Origin: Ktedonobacteraceae bacterium
GTDB lineage: Bacteria; Chloroflexota; Ktedonobacteria; Ktedonobacterales; Ktedonobacteraceae
Direction of reading: 5' to 3'
Length of the DNA: 28,935 nt
NCBI GenBank assembly: GCA_014896635.1
Contig: JADBKA010000035.1
Coordinates: 1 to 28,935 of the forward strand
Shown here piece by piece: positions 7,799 to 15,364 of this stretch; the stretch's first letter is position 1; each line of letters begins with the position of its first letter. The position numbers and the translations under genes are program-made. Below the pieces are notes generated by a model. The model saw nothing but the letters and a program-made list of their open reading frames with translations, did not search any database and was not told where the DNA came from.

Positions 7799-8490
7799 AT
7801 CTGATAGAGCAGTTTACGGTGCATAACTGAGATCAGTGTATCGGTGAGCGTGAGCAGTTGCTCGAATTGCTGAGTTTGCTGTTCTAGCGACATGCCATCT
7901 GCACGCCAGTGTGGCAGCAGGTGTTGCTCGTAAGCCGCGATCTCGCTGCGCACGAGTTGACGCAACTGGAAGCGGATCAGGGCCGGCAGAGCCAGCGGCA
8001 GGCCCAGGCGCTCCAGACGTTGATAGAGTTCGAGCAGCAGCAGATCATCGCCGGAAAAGATCTTTTTGCCTTCACTTTCTATGGGGAAGAGCAAGCCCTG
8101 TTGCTCTAACAGCTCGACCTGCTCCTCGGTGACTTCCGCTTTCTGCGCCAGTTCCTGCCGGCTGAAACGGACCTGTTGATTGTTTGATGTAAATGTGCGC
8201 ATCAATCGTTGTTTGAGCGCCAGGTTCATCTGTATTTCACCATGTTGAGCGCGGATTGCCAGCAGTTGTTTGATGCTTTCCAGTGGCAGGTGTTGCGCTT
8301 TCAGGTCACGGATGGTTTTAAGGATATGTACATGTTCCTGGTGATAGTATGCGACACGCCCGCGCATTACCGGTGCGGGAAGAAGTCCCTGAGTATTATA
8401 GAAGCGGATAGTTCGGCTTGGCAGGCCGCAGAGCCGGGCGAGATCGTCAATGCGCCATAGCTGCTGCGCTGTGCTTTTTGTGGACAACAC
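7795..8490 (-). CDS. MerR-family transcriptional regulator with two HTH-like segments
   Basis: A 231-residue DNA-binding protein. Residues 10-80 match a MerR winged helix (WRIDDLARLCGLPSRTIRFY, then GLLPAPVMRGRVAYY and the following helices with HVHILKTIRDLKAQHLPLESI). A second stretch at about 105-165 has the same pattern (FSRQELAQKAEVTEEQVELL, a GLLFP turn, FSGDDLLLLELYQRLERLGLPL), so it looks like a tandem MerR-type HTH. There is no obvious metal-binding Cys cluster or effector domain. The start is GTG at 8490 with AAAGG just upstream; a TTG directly after is an alternative. It is the last gene of a minus-strand pair and its 3' end overlaps the lgt stop. The target is unknown; its own gene or the upstream membrane protein are natural guesses. 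Confidence 0.85.
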   Translation of the reverse strand: MLSTKSTAQQLWRIDDLARLCGLPSRTIRFYNTQGLLPAPVMRGRVAYYHQEHVHILKTIRDLKAQHLPLESIKQLLAIRAQHGEIQMNLALKQRLMRTFTSNNQQVRFSRQELAQKAEVTEEQVELLEQQGLLFPIESEGKKIFSGDDLLLLELYQRLERLGLPLALPALIRFQLRQLVRSEIAAYEQHLLPHWRADGMSLEQQTQQFEQLLTLTDTLISVMHRKLLYQI

Positions 8491-8543
8491 TTTACCTTTT
8501 GCCCCTCTTTTTCGTTCTACCTGACTCTACGCCCATATGAGAG

Positions 8544-8568
8544 TTCAGGGAACTTGTAGTTCCCTGGA
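8544..8568 (-). terminator. Hairpin between the 8.6-9.9 kb gene and the MerR gene
   Basis: Perfect 9-bp stem CAGGGAACT/AGTTCCCTG (8546-8554 and 8558-8566) with a TGT loop, extended by one wobble and one further pair. It lies about 60 bp after the stop of the upstream minus-strand gene. No T tract follows, so it could instead be a regulator site for the MerR gene. Confidence 0.45.
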
Positions 8569-8627
8569 GGGATGTTCTTGCGTTATCTCTCTCTGCAAAA
8601 GAATTCCTCATCGCCTCGTAAGAAGCC

Positions 8628-9944
8628 CTATTGCTTCGGCTTTGGTGTAGGCTGAGGGGCAGGCTGTTTCCCGGCAGGCGGTGTAGTGGGTTGCACAGCG
8701 GGCGTTGCCTGCGGGTTATTCAGTTTTGCCTTTTCCTCTTCGAGTTTGCGTTGCAGGGCGCGTAGATACGCCTGGGCGCCGTCAAGGTCAGTCTGAGTGA
8801 TGGCATCGAGCTGCTTGGGCATCGTATTGATCTGGTCAACCCAGCTCTCGAGCACTTTCTGGATAGCTTGCAGTGTGGCATTATCCTGGTAAGCGCCGGC
8901 GAGCCAGCCACGAGCCGTTTTGAAAGCGGAGAGCATCCCTTTGAGGAAATCGCCAGTCAGGGCCGAGCCGAATTTGACGATCGGTGAGACAAACACATCG
9001 TAGGCAACACGTGTCAGACGAGCGGCTGTCATGGCTCCTTCCAGGGAAAAACCTTCCAGGCTGTTAAGCGTAGTAATAAACTCTTTACGGACCGCGTTCG
9101 CCCCCTGGGCTACGCCCTGGTTAAAGGCATCCTGGAGCTGTTTTTCGATATTCGTGCCGACGGAATTCACAGCCTGTGGGATCTTTGGTCCCAACTGGTA
9201 GGCAGCGATGCCAGTGCCGGCTACGGCAGCAGCACCCAGTCCGATCAGCATACCGCGCCGTGAGAGCTTGTGCTTACGACGACGTCTGCGTGGCCTGGAT
9301 GCGGGCGGTTCTTCTTCTTCTTCTTCGTAATAGTCTTGCTCTTCTTGCGGGTAATCCAGTTCACGCAGCGGGCGACGGCTGCGTACAGGAGCAAACCGGC
9401 GTGTACGTACGCTGGTCGGTCGTTCGACGAAATTTTCTTCCAGATCTTCGGCATAGTCAGCATAGTCCGGCGAGGCATCCAGTGGATCAACATAAGCGTC
9501 GCCGTCCTCCTCAACATTCTCCTCAACATTTTCCCACGCTTCCTCTTCCCGTGCTATGCCGCCTGCCATCAACTCCCTGGTTGATGGGGTATAGCGATCC
9601 TGTGCGGCGCGGCGTCGCAGGTAGGTGCTGCCAAAAGGTTCTTCTGCCGGTTCTGTAAGAAGATAACGTGAACGCTCTCCAACTTCCTGTAACTGTTCCT
9701 CTTCATAGGGGGTGGAATCGCTCTCTTCGGCGGGGCGTGTCTTGCTGGCGAGGATTTGCTGGCGTAAGAGTTGTCGAGTTCTACGGGGGTCGGGGCGTAG
9801 TGCTCCAGATTTCCCTGGTGCTGTGCCATTCAATTGCCCGCTCTGACTGCGTTCACTGTATGACCTCAGTGGATCGTAGTCGTACCCATACTGGCGACCG
9901 GGACTTCTACGATAGCCTCTTCTCTCCAACGGGTCACTTGACAT
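8628..9944 (-). CDS. Membrane-anchored protein of unknown function with long charged N-terminal region
   Basis: A 438-residue protein I cannot assign to a family. Residues 1-228 are hydrophilic and low in complexity, with many Arg, Glu, Tyr and Pro residues and a Glu run near 207-212 encoded by repeated GAA. A basic cluster then leads into SRRGML (228-233) and a hydrophobic helix to about 250, giving an internal signal-anchor that looks like a twin-arginine motif but sits far from the N terminus. The outer part (250-415) is helical and amphipathic and ends in a coiled-coil-like segment (YLRALQRKLEEEKAKLN); the C terminus is Pro/Thr/Gln-rich. AGGAGG plus AAGGGA upstream support the ATG at 9944. 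It is divergent from the MBL-fold gene across a structured intergenic region. Confidence 0.75.
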   Translation of the reverse strand: MSSDPLERRGYRRSPGRQYGYDYDPLRSYSERSQSGQLNGTAPGKSGALRPDPRRTRQLLRQQILASKTRPAEESDSTPYEEEQLQEVGERSRYLLTEPAEEPFGSTYLRRRAAQDRYTPSTRELMAGGIAREEEAWENVEENVEEDGDAYVDPLDASPDYADYAEDLEENFVERPTSVRTRRFAPVRSRRPLRELDYPQEEQDYYEEEEEEPPASRPRRRRRKHKLSRRGMLIGLGAAAVAGTGIAAYQLGPKIPQAVNSVGTNIEKQLQDAFNQGVAQGANAVRKEFITTLNSLEGFSLEGAMTAARLTRVAYDVFVSPIVKFGSALTGDFLKGMLSAFKTARGWLAGAYQDNATLQAIQKVLESWVDQINTMPKQLDAITQTDLDGAQAYLRALQRKLEEEKAKLNNPQATPAVQPTTPPAGKQPAPQPTPKPKQ

Positions 9945-10031
9945 TTTCCCTTATTCCTCCTGGGCTTCCTGAGCTCTGGCATTGGCAAACTGGCATCTGC
10001 CATTGGAGGCCGTGTCCTGGTACCACGACCT

Positions 10032-10055
10032 GGACAGAAACAACCTGTCCTTTTT
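10032..10055 (+). terminator. Intrinsic-terminator-like hairpin in the divergent intergenic region
   Basis: GGACAG (10032-10037), a 7-nt loop and CTGTCC (10045-10050), followed at once by TTTTT (10051-10055). The geometry fits a plus-strand intrinsic terminator, but no plus-strand gene is recognised upstream of it, so the transcript it would end is unknown. Confidence 0.4.
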
Positions 10056-10183
10056 AGCCATTTTACATTACTTCTTGCTCGTCGTCTACCTGTATGGCAA
10101 GCAAAATCCTCATAGATTCTCTCAATCCCGTCTCTATTTTCCGCTATCCATCAAACATTGTCATACTCCCTTGCGTTCAGATG

Positions 10184-10287
10184 GGCAAGATGCGCCAGCA
10201 TCTTGCCAGTCCCGCCGGTGGCGGGACGGATCTCGAACGGCTATCAAGATTTCATACCAAGTTGCTTCTCTGGAAGCAACTTGGTAT
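10184..10287. repeat. Cluster of three perfect hairpins (REP-like or structured RNA)
   Basis: Three inverted repeats follow one another. Arms at 10184-10193 and 10198-10207 give 10 bp with a 4-nt loop. Arms at 10209-10216 and 10220-10227 give 8 bp, GTCCCGCC/GGCGGGAC, with a GGT loop. Arms at 10254-10268 and 10273-10287 give 15 bp with a TCTG loop. All are perfect. They lie between divergent genes and upstream of a clear -10 box, so they are not terminators of either flanking gene. A dispersed REP-type element or a small structured RNA are the likely explanations. Confidence 0.7.
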
Positions 10288-10310
10288 CAGATACCGAAGA
10301 AAAAGCCCTA

Positions 10311-10319
10311 TGTTATAAT
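10311..10319 (+). promoter_or_regulatory. Extended -10 promoter of the MBL-fold gene
   Basis: TGTTATAAT: TG (10311-10312), one base, then a perfect TATAAT (10314-10319). No good -35 is needed for this class. Start is expected near 10326. With translation from 10494 the leader would be about 170 nt. Confidence 0.6.
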
Positions 10320-10493
10320 GGGTCCAGCATTACCAGATAAAATAACGCTATGTACGAAGAAAATTGGAGGACAAAGAGCGGGGGCTGGCTCCTTGAAGTT
10401 AACGTGAATGGGGAGGTCTCCGTTTTCACTTTTCAAATAGATTTGCGATCAAAAACTATCGAAATTGGGAAGGAAGGCAGGGAGAAAACGGTC

Positions 10494-11159
10494 ATGAGAG
10501 AAACAGAGGTTAGCGAGGAGCTTACGCCCATTGTTGCTCGCGTGACGGTGGGCCTGTTCCAGGAGAACTGCTATCTTTACGGCTGTCCCCGAACACATGA
10601 AACAGTCATTATTGATCCGGGCGACGAGCCGGAGCGCATTCTGGCAATGATCAGCGATTTACAGCTCACTCCTAAGTATATTATCAATACGCATGGGCAT
10701 ATTGACCATATCTGCGCGATCGATGCTGTGAGCGAGGTTTATCCGGTCCCGCTCGCCATTCACCCGGCTGACGTCTTTATGTATACCGACGCACGCATGG
10801 CACTGCTTCTGGGACGCACAGCGCCGCTCGTCAGGCGCCAGCCGGATATCCTGCTCAAGGAAGGTGATATGCTCTCTTTTGGCACTTTGACCCTCAAGGT
10901 GCTCCATACTCCCGGCCACTCGCCGGGCAGTGTGTGCCTGGTCAGCCACCCTCACTGCGTGTTCAGCGGCGACACGCTCTTCCGCCGCAGCATCGGACGC
11001 ACTGACCTGGAAGGGGGAAATTATAGCCAGATTGAGGCTTCCATTCGTCATAAACTCTATACGCTTGACGATGACCTGATGGTTTTTCCAGGACATGGCG
11101 AGCCGACAACGATTATTGAAGAGAAATCTGAAAATCCTTTCGTCTCCGCCGAGGAGTAG
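10494..11159 (+). CDS. MBL-fold metallohydrolase (glyoxalase II/YcbL-like)
   Basis: A 221-residue metallo-beta-lactamase-fold hydrolase. Metal ligands are visible as THGHIDH (His67, His69, Asp71, His72), TPGHSPG (His142), SGDTLF (Asp160) and FPGHGEPT (His201), the full set for a binuclear site. The opening VTVGLFQENCYLYGC and the IIDPGDEPERIL block are those of small glyoxalase II-like/YcbL proteins, which hydrolyse thioesters or related compounds; the substrate is not known here. The frame is open upstream to an ATG at 10350, but the ATG at 10494 has AGGGAG about 9 bp before it and starts just ahead of the conserved fold, so it is preferred. It precedes ugd by 69 bp on the same strand. Confidence 0.88.
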   Translation: MRETEVSEELTPIVARVTVGLFQENCYLYGCPRTHETVIIDPGDEPERILAMISDLQLTPKYIINTHGHIDHICAIDAVSEVYPVPLAIHPADVFMYTDARMALLLGRTAPLVRRQPDILLKEGDMLSFGTLTLKVLHTPGHSPGSVCLVSHPHCVFSGDTLFRRSIGRTDLEGGNYSQIEASIRHKLYTLDDDLMVFPGHGEPTTIIEEKSENPFVSAEE

Positions 11160-11228
11160 ATTCTTCTTTGAGGAGACTGTTGTACTTTGAAGAAGCTATC
11201 GTGCTTTATAGAATAGAGGAGCAGCATC

Positions 11229-12635
11229 GTGTCAGTTATCTGTGTGATTGGCACCGGCTACGTCGGGCTGGTGACAGGCACCTGTCTTGCCGATATGGGC
11301 AATGAGGTGACTTGCGTTGATATTGTCGAGGAGAAGATCAATCGCCTCAAACGCGGGATACTGCCTATTTATGAGCCGGGGCTGGAAGAGATGGTGGAAC
11401 GCAACGTACAGGCAGGCCGCCTGCGCTTTACCACCAGCTATGCCGAGGGCCTGGATAACAGCGAATTCATTTTTATCGCCGTCAACACACCTACAGGCGA
11501 CGGCCAGGGCGGCGCAGATATGCGCTACGTCGAATCCGCTGCGCGTAGTATTGCCGAACATCTCGATCACTATGCTATTGTGATCAACAAGAGTACCGTT
11601 CCCGTCGGCAGCGGCGATGTCGTTTCGCGCGTCATTCGCAACAATCTCAAGCGGCCACATGTGACATTCGCGGTGGTCTCCAATCCCGAATTCTTGCGCG
11701 AGGGCAATGCAATTCAGGATTTTCAGCAGCCTGACCGCGTGGTGCTGGGTTCGTCAGATAGCGAGGCGGCCTACAAGGTCGCCAGGCTCTACCTGCCGCT
11801 GCGCACACATATCATGGTCACAGACCTCTACACTGCCGAGATGATCAAATACGCCTCCAATGCCTTCCTGGCTACCAAGATCTCGTTCATCAATGAGATC
11901 GCGCAGATCTGCGAACGCCTGGGCGCTGATGTGAAAGAGGTAGCGAATGGCATGGGCTATGATAAGCGCATTGGACGAGCATTTCTGGATGCAGGTATCG
12001 GTTACGGGGGAAGCTGCTTTCCCAAAGATGTACGAGCGTTAGCCCACATGGCCGACGAGGCAGGACTGCACCCGCAGTTGCTGCACGCCGTCATGGAGAT
12101 CAACCACGATCAGCGTCGCCTGGTCGTCTCGAAGCTCATCAGCATCCTCGGCTCGCTGCGCGGCTGCACAATCGGTGTCCTCGGCCTGGCCTTTAAGGCG
12201 AATACTGATGACATGCGCGAAGCTCCTTCCGTTGATATCATCCGCTGGGTGACAAACCAGGGCGCGCAGGTTCGCGCCTATGATCCGGTCGCCAGAGAGA
12301 CTGGCCGGCAGGCGCTCGAACACGAGGGCATCAACATGGAAGCAATCACCTTCTGCGAGAATCCTTACCAGGTGGCCGAAGGCGCCGACGCGCTGGTAGT
12401 TATCACTGACTGGAACGAGTTCAAGTCACTGAACATGTTACAAATCCACAGGTTGATGCGCCGTCCCGTGCTCATTGATGGCCGCAATATCTATGAGCCA
12501 GCGGAGATGAACCGTTGTGGCTTCATCTATCGCGGCATCGGGCGTGGCAGCGGTCCGGCGCCTTCGGTGTTGCCGCCGGGCGACACTACCAGTGTATTGA
12601 GCCAGCACAATGCCGCTCTGGAAGAGGAGCAGTGA
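11229..12635 (+). CDS. ugd: UDP-glucose 6-dehydrogenase
   Basis: A 468-residue NAD-dependent enzyme of the UDP-glucose/GDP-mannose dehydrogenase family, oxidising UDP-glucose to UDP-glucuronate for exopolysaccharide or envelope glycans. It shows the Rossmann motif VIGTGYVGL (residues 6-14), [36 protein letters not shown] and the catalytic cysteine block [10 protein letters not shown] (Cys263). The C-terminal UDP-binding domain includes [17 protein letters not shown] and VITDWNEF. Start is GTG at 11229, 7-8 bp after GAGGAG. Its TGA overlaps the ATG of the next gene by one base (TGATG), so the two are probably translationally coupled. UDP-glucose specificity is likely but related sugars are possible. 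Confidence 0.93.
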   Translation: MSVICVIGTGYVGLVTGTCLADMGNEVTCVDIVEEKINRLKRGILPIYEPGLEEMVERNVQAGRLRFTTSYAEGLDNSEFIFIAVNTPTGDGQGGADMRYVESAARSIAEHLDHYAIVINKSTVPVGSGDVVSRVIRNNLKRPHVTFAVVSNPEFLREGNAIQDFQQPDRVVLGSSDSEAAYKVARLYLPLRTHIMVTDLYTAEMIKYASNAFLATKISFINEIAQICERLGADVKEVANGMGYDKRIGRAFLDAGIGYGGSCFPKDVRALAHMADEAGLHPQLLHAVMEINHDQRRLVVSKLISILGSLRGCTIGVLGLAFKANTDDMREAPSVDIIRWVTNQGAQVRAYDPVARETGRQALEHEGINMEAITFCENPYQVAEGADALVVITDWNEFKSLNMLQIHRLMRRPVLIDGRNIYEPAEMNRCGFIYRGIGRGSGPAPSVLPPGDTTSVLSQHNAALEEEQ

Positions 12636-13183
12636 TGCAGGAAGACCGGCCACTTTACTTTACGCCACTGGTCAGCCGACCTGGTGAGGGGGTTCCCGAT
12701 TGGCTTTTCGGGCCGGGCGGTGTGGCCGGTCTGCCGGTGCCGCTGCACGCGCCGCAGGGGGTCAATATTGCTGTCGGCATTGACATCATCGAAGTGGAGC
12801 GCATCCGCAAAGTTTATGAGAAGCATAGCGAGCGCTTTCTGCGGCGCGTCTTCAGTGAGGCCGAGGTGCGGCAGTGTCGCGGCAAAGCGGCGCGCCTGGC
12901 CGGGCGTTTCGCAGCCAAAGAGGCGATCAGCAAAGCTCTGGGTACAGGTCTGCACGGTGTGGCCTGGCGCGAAATGGAGATTGTGCAACTGCGCAGTGGA
13001 CGCCCGACAGTGCGCCTGTATGGCCGGGCGAAGCAGCGCGCCGAGCAACTTGGCCTCAATGCCTTCGATGTCAGCATCGCTGATCTGGCACAGTTCTCGA
13101 TAGCCGTCGCCGTCGCCGTCCAGGCTGATCCAGCGACTCTGACAGAGACACAGGCGACGCAGGAACAACAACAGGAATCTTGA
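12635..13183 (+). CDS. acpS: Holo-[acyl-carrier-protein] synthase with N-terminal extension
   Basis: 4'-Phosphopantetheinyl transferase of the AcpS type, transferring phosphopantetheine from CoA to acyl carrier protein. The core begins at about residue 44 with NIAVGIDIIEVERIRK (Mg-binding Asp50), followed by RRVFSEAEVRQC and RFAAKEAISKALGTG (Glu96 and Lys) and a C-terminal VSIADLAQFSIAVAVA. Typical AcpS is about 120-130 residues. Here the protein is 182 residues because of a 43-residue Pro/Gly-rich N-terminal extension and a Gln/Thr-rich tail. The ATG at 12635 overlaps the ugd stop and has GAGGAG 5 bp upstream, so the extension is very probably translated. A GTG around the core start would give normal length but lacks such a site. 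Confidence 0.9.
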   Translation: MQEDRPLYFTPLVSRPGEGVPDWLFGPGGVAGLPVPLHAPQGVNIAVGIDIIEVERIRKVYEKHSERFLRRVFSEAEVRQCRGKAARLAGRFAAKEAISKALGTGLHGVAWREMEIVQLRSGRPTVRLYGRAKQRAEQLGLNAFDVSIADLAQFSIAVAVAVQADPATLTETQATQEQQQES

Positions 13184-13224
13184 TTGCCGGTATAGGATGA
13201 TGCTGAACACATTGAACATGGCAA

Positions 13225-13249
13225 GGACCGGGATCAGTGATCCCGGTCC
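13225..13249. terminator. Palindromic terminator-like hairpin after acpS
   Basis: Arms 13225-13235 and 13239-13249 form an 11-bp perfect stem (GGACCGGGATC/GATCCCGGTCC) with a 3-nt loop. It lies between the convergent acpS and DUF2795 genes and could end both transcripts. No T tract follows on either strand. Confidence 0.55.
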
Positions 13250-13323
13250 CTGTTGAGAGAGGAAGAGCTTTCCGCTAAACGCAGCCTTCTTGAGAAAGAA
13301 AGGCCCGATGAGCATTACCGCTG

Positions 13324-13566
13324 TTATCTGGTAGTGCTACGCGGCTGACCTTGCTGGCTTGACCCTGCCTGGCGCTCGACTTCTCCGATGGCCCTGTTGA
13401 CAGCAATCGGTCCATCAAAGGTCTGCTCAGGCAACTGCCTGAGTGTCTCAAGCACGCGCTGATCGGCGTTCTGCTGCTGAGCATGCCTGATCAGATCCTG
13501 TTTGCGGGCAGGATAGTCAACGCCTTTCAGAAACTTTTCTACATCTTTTGGACTGACTTGAGCCAC
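13324..13566 (-). CDS. DUF2795 family small protein
   Basis: An 80-residue protein with the DUF2795 pattern: VSPKDVEKFLKGVDYPARKQDLIRHA, then VLETLRQLPEQTFDGPIAVNRAIGE. In this family the segment is a compact helical unit often seen in short actinobacterial and Chloroflexota proteins; function is unknown. Start is GTG at 13566, with AGGAGG 7 bp before it. The tail is Gln/Ser/Arg-rich. It is monocistronic, bounded by the acpS hairpin on one side and a 430-bp divergent intergenic region on the other. Confidence 0.8.
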   Translation of the reverse strand: MAQVSPKDVEKFLKGVDYPARKQDLIRHAQQQNADQRVLETLRQLPEQTFDGPIAVNRAIGEVERQAGSSQQGQPRSTTR

Positions 13567-13884
13567 GTTATTTCCTCCTTCGAGTGATTCACCAGTTATT
13601 TTTATTGAGTGGATCGCTCACCTGGTCCAGGAAGACGAGATGACCGGGAATATCCCGCCTTCACTCTCCTGGCTCTCCCTGAATCAGGCAGGCATTTTTA
13701 CCACCCGGCAGCCGCAGAGCGTTCGAGAGCTACGCAGCGATTCGTTCAACAAAAGAGCTACGCTCGCTTCTGCGAACGAACCGCATAACGCTTAGCTAAC
13801 TGTCTGTTTTCAGTATAGAGAAGAAGCCAAATGCAGGATCGCCTCGCAGGCTCCTACGAGTATGCCTGTTTTTTCACCCTCAGG
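13567..13884. other. Long divergent intergenic region with short repeats, no gene seen
   Basis: No plausible coding frame is seen. It holds two copies of AGAGCTACGC (13726-13735 and 13754-13763), and an inverted pair TTCGTTC (13741-13747) and GAACGAA (13774-13780). These may form a small structure or regulator site. The region must also contain the promoter of the DUF2795 gene, which I cannot place. Confidence 0.35.
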
Positions 13885-13928
13885 TACAGATACAGTCTCC
13901 CATAACGTATAATGTTTATAACGTTATG
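13885..13928 (+). promoter_or_regulatory. Promoter with overlapping 8-bp inverted repeat (operator-like) before the pentapeptide gene
   Basis: A perfect -10 TATAAT (13908-13913) has a weak -35 TACAGA (13885-13890) at 17 bp. An inverted repeat CATAACGT (13901-13908) and ACGTTATG (13921-13928), 12 bp apart, straddles the -10 and the expected start site near 13920. This is the usual position of a repressor operator. The coding start is at 13994. Confidence 0.55.
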
Positions 13929-13993
13929 AGCGTGTCCGCTCTCACTTTTCCTGTTCTCGTCACGCTGATAAATAAAAAAGCAGGAGACAGTTG

Positions 13994-14665
13994 ATGGAAG
14001 ATTCCCCACATGTCAGCAAGCAGAAAGCTGCAAGAACTGGCTTCGACTGGCTGCGTCTGCTGCTCCCTTCTCTTATTCTCATCGCAGGCTTCACCTGGCT
14101 CAGTATAGAACAGTACCAGTTGAATCTTCAGGCCAACCGCCAGCAGCATGATACCGCCCTCCAGGTGGCCGCAGATCAGCAGCAGCAGGCTATTCTCAGT
14201 AATTACGAGGCCCGCATCACCGATATGATGCTGCACGATGGACTGCGCGAATCAAAGTCGCCCTCAACTCAGCAACTGGTTGCGCGTACTGAGACTGGCA
14301 GTACCTTGCGCCAACTCAATTCCAATGGTAAAGGCGCGCTGCTACGCTTCCTCTATGAGACGAAACTGATCAGCAACGATACGCCGATCATCAACCTGCG
14401 TGAGCTTGACGCCCATAACGCGAACCTGCATAACCTGGACCTGCGCGATACCAACCTGTCTGGTCTCGACCTGCACGGCGCTGACGCACGCGGCAGCAAT
14501 CTGAGCTATGCCGAATTGCAATATGCTAACCTGAGTAATGCGGATCTGAGCGGAGCCGACCTGCATGGCTGTGATCTACGACAGGCTAATCTGGCCGGAG
14601 CGAATCTCAGTGGAGCCAACCTGAAAGATGTGACAAACCTCACCCAGCAACAATTAGCACAGTGA
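13994..14665 (+). CDS. Membrane-anchored pentapeptide-repeat protein
   Basis: A 223-residue protein with a short N-terminal tail, one hydrophobic helix at about 17-38 (LRLLLPSLILIAGFTWL) and a Gln-rich, helical stalk to about residue 110. From about 135 to 215 there are some 15 consecutive pentapeptide repeats of the A(D/N)LxX type (for example ANLSN, ADLSG, ADLHG, ANLAG, ANLSG). The repeats form a right-handed quadrilateral beta helix. In other proteins this serves as a rigid scaffold; some act as DNA mimics, but the membrane anchor here argues against gyrase binding in the cytosol unless the C terminus faces inward. AGGAG 7 bp before the ATG at 13994 sets the start; a TTG directly upstream is not needed. 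It is convergent with greA. Confidence 0.88.
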   Translation: MEDSPHVSKQKAARTGFDWLRLLLPSLILIAGFTWLSIEQYQLNLQANRQQHDTALQVAADQQQQAILSNYEARITDMMLHDGLRESKSPSTQQLVARTETGSTLRQLNSNGKGALLRFLYETKLISNDTPIINLRELDAHNANLHNLDLRDTNLSGLDLHGADARGSNLSYAELQYANLSNADLSGADLHGCDLRQANLAGANLSGANLKDVTNLTQQQLAQ

Positions 14666-14711
14666 AATCGCTCAAAGGCGCAATCATGCCCGATGGCTCA
14701 ACCCATGCCTG

Positions 14712-14764
14712 AAAAAAGATGGAGCAGGTCGCACGTCTGTAGCTCTATGACGCGACCTGCTCCA
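14712..14764 (-). terminator. greA intrinsic terminator
   Basis: Perfect 13-bp arms (14720-14732 and 14752-14764) around a 19-nt loop. On the minus strand the stem is followed by TCTTTTTTC (six A residues at 14712-14717 on the plus strand), a good intrinsic terminator for greA. On the plus strand it could also stop read-through from the pentapeptide gene. Confidence 0.75.
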
Positions 14765-14842
14765 CACAAGCAGAAGACTATGCGTTCAGAAAGCGCGGGG
14801 ATTGCAGAGCACGATGGACTGCATACAGGCAGAGAAGAGGCT

Positions 14843-15364
14843 TTAGAACATCGGTCGGATGGCAAGGATAGTATACATGGTCACACCGCCGGGCGTCGAT
14901 ACGCTGACCGAATCCCCCACTTTATGTCCCATGAGGGCCTTTCCCACAGGCGACTGATCAGAGATTAAACCGGCTTTTGGATCAGCCTCAAATGTTTCTA
15001 CAAGCTTGAAGGTGCGTTTCGTGCCATTATCATTCGATACCTCAACTTCCGTGCCGATGCGAGCTGTCAACGGACCTTCTTCTACATCATGCATATCAGG
15101 TGTCATAATTTCAGCAAGTGAGAGCAGTTGCTCTAGTTGCATAATCTCTCCCTCGACCTTCGCCTGCTCGTTTTTGGCATCTTCATATGCACTGCTTTCG
15201 CTGATATCACCAGCTTCTTTCGCCTCATGGATATAATCAGCAATCTCTTTGCGCTTCACATTGCGCAGATAGTCCAGGCGTTCCTGCTTTTTCGCAAAGC
15301 CTTCTGGCGTCAGACGATATAGTTTGCGTTCAGACTGAGCGTCACTCTGTCCACTAATACTCAT
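14843..15364 (-). CDS. greA: Transcription elongation factor GreA
   Basis: A 173-residue Gre factor that enters the RNA polymerase secondary channel and stimulates cleavage of backtracked transcripts. The N-terminal antiparallel coiled coil (about 15-90) carries the acidic tip in GDISESSAYEDAKNEQ. The C-terminal FKBP-like domain has GTEVEVSNDNGTKRTFKLV, ISDQSPVGKALMGHKVGD and VSTPGG. It is about 15 residues longer than common GreA because of a Ser/Gln-rich N-terminal extension. GAGGAG 9 bp before the ATG at 15364 supports the start. It is transcribed from its own strong promoter 179 nt upstream and ends at a good terminator, so it is monocistronic. Confidence 0.95.
   Translation of the reverse strand: MSISGQSDAQSERKLYRLTPEGFAKKQERLDYLRNVKRKEIADYIHEAKEAGDISESSAYEDAKNEQAKVEGEIMQLEQLLSLAEIMTPDMHDVEEGPLTARIGTEVEVSNDNGTKRTFKLVETFEADPKAGLISDQSPVGKALMGHKVGDSVSVSTPGGVTMYTILAIRPMF

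Noticed and set aside
9303..9330. Trinucleotide run (TTC repeats)
   Set aside because: It encodes the Glu run of the membrane protein on the minus strand; an ordinary low-complexity coding segment.
9176..9658. Plus-strand ORF of 160 codons opposite the 8.6-9.9 kb gene
   Set aside because: Shadow of the minus-strand gene, which has a strong ribosome site and a coherent membrane-protein layout.
10350..10493. ATG at 10350 as start of the MBL-fold protein
   Set aside because: No ribosome site; the added 48 residues precede the conserved fold, and ATG 10494 has a good site and gives the normal family length.
13715..13800. Possible tRNA-like element containing GTTCGA and short repeats
   Set aside because: No acceptor stem or cloverleaf can be drawn; only short direct and inverted repeats are present.
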